Below are positions 57,951 through 64,000 of a stretch of DNA of 64,000 nucleotides, piece after piece (the first letter of the stretch is position 1; the number at the start of each line of letters is the position of its first letter). This DNA is from Sistotremastrum niveocremeum HHB9708 (lineage: Eukaryota; Basidiomycota; Agaricomycetes; Sistotremastrales; Sistotremastraceae). Where the stretch lies: positions 946,096-1,010,095 of the forward strand of contig KV419401.1 of NCBI GenBank assembly GCA_001630475.1, written 5' to 3'. The translations under genes and the position numbers were made by a program. The notes under the pieces were generated by a model. It saw only the letters and a list, made by a program, of their open reading frames with translations. It made no database searches and had not been told where the DNA came from.

Positions 57951-58295
57951 TTAACGTAAAAGTGGGGGGCGTCGTGGGGGGACACGACGACGAGCAGCAC
58001 GGGCGGATACTTGGAAAGGCAGTGCGTGTGTACGAAACAAGTGCATTGGAAGTATATATACAGCAAACAAGAGAAAAATGAAGCGAAATAAGGTTTGGGT
58101 TGCTATTCGGGGGAAGTCGGCGATCGGAAGGAAACCCTTGCGTCAGCTTACGTAAGGAAATGAGCGGTTCTTTCCGGGCTCCGATGCCGTTCCGAGATCC
58201 TCGTTGCGTGACTGTCGGAGGAGAAGACGACGAAGGCGGGTGGGCATCTTCGGTGAGCACGCTGTTGTCTGGAACGCCCACGACAGAACTGAGAC

Positions 58296-59284
58296 ATGGC
58301 TACCGACAGATTCGACGTTGACGACGAGATACATGGATGGAGGGCGGTGCCTCGCGACCCAGATGTACTCTTCAAGGATCACCCGACAGCCAGCGGGCCC
58401 TCGCCCAAGCAGGATCCATTCCAGTTTGATGACATAGCGAGGCCCCAGAGCGAACTTGTCCGCAAGACGTTCGAGTTCGCTAAGAGTGCGCTGGACACGC
58501 CCACTTTCAATCACAGCAACCGATGCTTCACTTATGGTAAATCGCTCATTGACATCATCGACCTTCCCTTCTCCTAATCTGACCGACTTCGAGGTGCTGC
58601 GCTCGTCAAGACTCATTTCCCCGAATGGAAATTCGACGAAGAAACGTATTACTTGTCGTGCCTGCTCCATGATATCGGGACTGCAGACGCTTACCTGACT
58701 ACGACGAGAATGTCGTTCGAGTTCAAGGGCGGAATCGTAGCGAGGGACTTCCTGATTCAGAACGGAGCACCCGAGGACCAGGCGGACGCCGTTTGCGAAG
58801 CTATTATCCGTCACCAGGATCTTCCCGCGGGTGGCAACATCACTCAGAACGGATGCGTTCTCCAGCTCTCCACTCTCATCGGTCCGTCTTTCCCCATTCG
58901 CTCTTCCCCTTTCCCCCGATATCCAGCTAATCCATTATCCATTCTGTTTCCGTTATGTCCCGTATATAACAGATAATCTTGGAAGGTGTGCCTTGTCTTG
59001 ACTCGTCGTCGGTCCCGCTTTCGTTGCTCACTCCACTCCACTCTGCTTCGTTCTGCTCTAGTCGCGCTGAGCTCCTCCACGACAATCTCTTCCAATCCAC
59101 CGTCGCCGCATTCCCTCGTCAAGGCTGGAGCGAAGCATTCGCCCAAGTGATCCTGAAAGAAGACGGCATCAAACCCTGGTGCCATACGACCGTATTCGAG
59201 AAGCCTAACTGGAGAAAAGGGGACAGCAGCAATTTTGCAGATGGGGTCAGGGCAAATACGAAGACTGGCGCCCGGTTCGAGTAA
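58296..59284 (+). CDS. HD-domain cyanamide hydratase
   Basis: Cyanamide hydratase converts cyanamide to urea; it is a metal-dependent HD-superfamily enzyme. Exon 1 from ATG 58296 has WRAVPRDPDVLFKDHP, SELVRKTFEFAKSALDTPTF and NHSNRCFTY. Exon 2 (about 58612-58880) reads FPEWKFDEETYYLSCLLHDI with the HD pair, then FEFKGGIVARDFLIQNGAPE and AVCEAIIRHQDLP with a further metal-binding His. A tiny exon (about 58973-58985, DNLG) is followed by the last exon (about 59066-59284): RAELLHDNLFQSTVAAFPRQ, GWSEAFAQVILKEDGIKPWC. About 240 residues, the usual length. Cytosolic. Other HD proteins of the same clade are possible, but the motif order fits this enzyme well. Confidence 0.82.
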
Positions 59285-59601
59285 GCCTAGGGCTGCAACG
59301 TCATTAGGGCAAGTAAGCGCTATGTAAATTTTCTTTGCTTCGCTTTGTATTTACATTGTAATCCGTCGCTTGCTCCTCCCTCTCACCTCGCTTGCTCGAA
59401 TATCTCTCGCTTTCCCGGCTCCGATATATCCGTCCGCCGGTGACCGGTTGTCGCTGGGACCGGTAGCCGGCTCCGATTTAGCCCGACGACTTTAGGGCAG
59501 GTCGAAAGTGGGCGTAATGCGTTGTGACATTCGCGTCGCGACGCGTTGTCACGTCACTCCTTTCCTTCGTCGTCGTCGTCGTTCCCATCCTCGACGCCAT
59601 C
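59285..59601. other. Upstream region of MCM6
   Basis: About 320 bases between the hydratase stop and the MCM6 start; contains the ACGCGT palindrome listed separately and a GACCGG-rich stretch near 59435-59470. Confidence 0.4.
59532..59546. promoter_or_regulatory. MCB/MBF-type site: inverted ACGCG pair upstream of MCM6
   Basis: CGCGTCGCGACGCG (59532-59545) is a perfect 14-base palindrome holding ACGCG on each strand; the right copy extends to ACGCGT (59541-59546). It lies about 56 bases before the MCM6 start. ACGCGT is the MluI cell-cycle box bound by MBF, which drives G1/S genes including MCMs in yeasts. Its use in this fungus is inferred. Confidence 0.6.
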
Positions 59602-62817
<3,216 letters not shown>

Positions 62818-62962
62818 TTGTACTCGGTTTCTGTGCACTTGGATTCTGGATTCTTCTTTATTCTTTTCCTTCTGTCCTGTGTTCCTAACAAAACTGATAT
62901 TGTAAGTTTACTCTGTAGAAGCTCCGCTATTTCTCGCTTTCGTATCCATGAATTGATCAATA

Positions 62963-63302
62963 TAAGGGTGCGTTTGGATGTGCGCCAGTATTTTTCTAAA
63001 ATACTGTATAATGTAACTCGTGTATTACGATCTACGTGAATTGTAGTATAACGTTATACAGCGATGTGTGTGCCAAACGCGCGCGAGTAGTTTGAGTATA
63101 TGTGGTGAAAAACGGCTCAGACCTGGCTTTCGTTATGAGAGTATTTCGGAGTATAACGAGCTTCAAAATACTCGCGTTATATTCTCCGCGATAAACTCCG
63201 GTGTGCATCCAAACGCCTCACGAGTATATTTTCACAAGATACTCGAAATACTGTATTTCGTCATTATACTACGTTCTACACGCGCATCCAAACGGGCCCT
63301 TA
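62963..63302. mobile_element. MITE 4 with GGGCCCGTTTGGATG-type ends
   Basis: 340 bases just 3' of MCM6. The left end TAAGGGTGCGTTTGGATG and inverted right end TAAGGGCCCGTTTGGATG agree at 16 of 18. The interior has GAGTATA/TATACTC and AAATACTC motifs in both orientations. TA at both ends may be the target duplication (mariner- or Harbinger-like) or part of the repeat. No coding capacity. Confidence 0.65.
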
Positions 63303-63481
63303 GTAAACGTATAGCTCTACTATATTTCACTGACTAAATAACGCAGTGCTTGTTTATCTCCACATGATATTGTCAAAAAAATTGCGCTGCATCATCGCCC
63401 TCATGCCCGCAGTGCTAGTGCTGCTCCTGCGTCGTCTGAACCCAAGACCAAGACCCAGCTCACGCATTCCAGTGTTACCCT

Positions 63482-64000
63482 TCAATACTGCAGTGTGTAA
63501 TATTTAGCCTCGCTTCCATCCCATTTTGAGCGGATCCACAACCTGCCCCGCGAAGAATCTAGTCCAAACACTTCGTATTCATCTAGATCAGGAATATTGG
63601 TCGGTACCTCAAGGCGATAATTAGCCAGCTTTTTGGTTTGAGTATCAAGGACTGCAAGAGCCTCTACGTCGCCGGCCTTCCGCAAACGGATATGCTGGCA
63701 ACGAGACACCTGACTCTTTGACACATCCAATATGTGCGTTTCACGAAGGGCCTCGTGTGTCTCGAACGCGAGTAGCTCGTCATCACAGAGGTAGAGCGAA
63801 CCAAAGTGCTCAGGGTCTCTCGAGAGTTCTTGGGGAAACTCATGATCAAGCGAATAGAGTTTCATAGCCCCCTTCGGAAGAACTGCAGGAAGCATAGGGA
63901 TAGTGTCTGGAGACCACGCGGGGATGATATATGAGTGAGTTATCTTCAAGTCGCGTTCAGTCCATTCGACGTCAGAAGGCTGTATGTCGAAGTCCTGAGA
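63482..64000 (-). CDS. F-box-type paralog F, 3' exon (5' part beyond window)
   Basis: Open from the right edge to the stop at 63482. Reads SQDFDIQPSDVEWTERDLKI, THSYIIPAWSPDTIPMLPAV, HFGSLYLCDDELLAFETHEA, RETHILDVSKSQVSRC, LDEYEVFGLDSSRGRLWIR and ends YTLQY. It is very close to the last exon of paralog C (35196-36809), with the same ITHSYIIP and GRLW variants, and lies on the opposite strand. F-box and middle exons must lie to the right of 64000. Confidence 0.7.
   Translation of the reverse strand, partial: SQDFDIQPSDVEWTERDLKITHSYIIPAWSPDTIPMLPAVLPKGAMKLYSLDHEFPQELSRDPEHFGSLYLCDDELLAFETHEALRETHILDVSKSQVSRCQHIRLRKAGDVEALAVLDTQTKKLANYRLEVPTNIPDLDEYEVFGLDSSRGRLWIRSKWDGSEAKYYTLQY

Overview
The window looks like a nuclear contig of a basidiomycete, most likely an Agaricomycete. 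Genes are split by many short GT-AG introns of about 45-70 bases, a Plavaka-type DNA transposon typical of mushroom-forming fungi is present, and the housekeeping genes (Na+/H+ exchanger, Oxa1-type insertase, MCM6, cyanamide hydratase) read as fungal. I cannot name a genus from the sequence alone.

Layout. 1-3.1 kb: an NHX1-type exchanger that runs off the left edge and a DUF202 membrane protein, both on minus. 3.4-9.7 kb: two damaged MYND-finger genes separated by a GC-rich repeat element. 10-13.6 kb: a divergent pair, an Oxa1/YidC insertase (minus) and an F-box protein (plus). 13.9-27.8 kb: an array of four MYND-finger genes on minus, with two small secreted eight-cysteine proteins (SSP1, SSP2) on either side of the first one. 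28.3-36.8 kb: a plus-strand block with an unknown gene, three F-box-type paralogs and a DUF302 gene. 37.1-49.9 kb: a tandem pair of MYND genes. One is split by a Plavaka transposon in its first intron, and three MITEs with 8-bp target duplications sit in this region (one in the gene, two in the transposon). 50.3-55 kb: a small unknown gene and two more F-box-type paralogs. 55-57.4 kb: apparently empty. 57.4-62.8 kb: a conserved block (unknown Cys-containing protein, cyanamide hydratase, MCM6 with an ACGCGT promoter palindrome). 63-64 kb: another MITE and the 3' end of a further F-box paralog on minus.

The accessory part is dominated by two lineage-expanded families. One has eight loci with an N-terminal helical-repeat region and a C-terminal MYND zinc finger, all on minus. 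The other has six four-exon F-box-type proteins ending in Gln-Tyr, on plus except the edge copy. The MYND family shows clear birth and death: of eight loci, two carry one in-frame stop each, one has lost the MYND end, one is broken by transposons, and four look intact.

The mobile elements form a nested record: Plavaka in a MYND intron, then hAT-like MITEs in Plavaka and in the MYND exon. Several of these MITEs are built almost wholly of short self-complementary motif arrays. I saw no CRISPR array, rRNA, convincing tRNA or virus-derived element.
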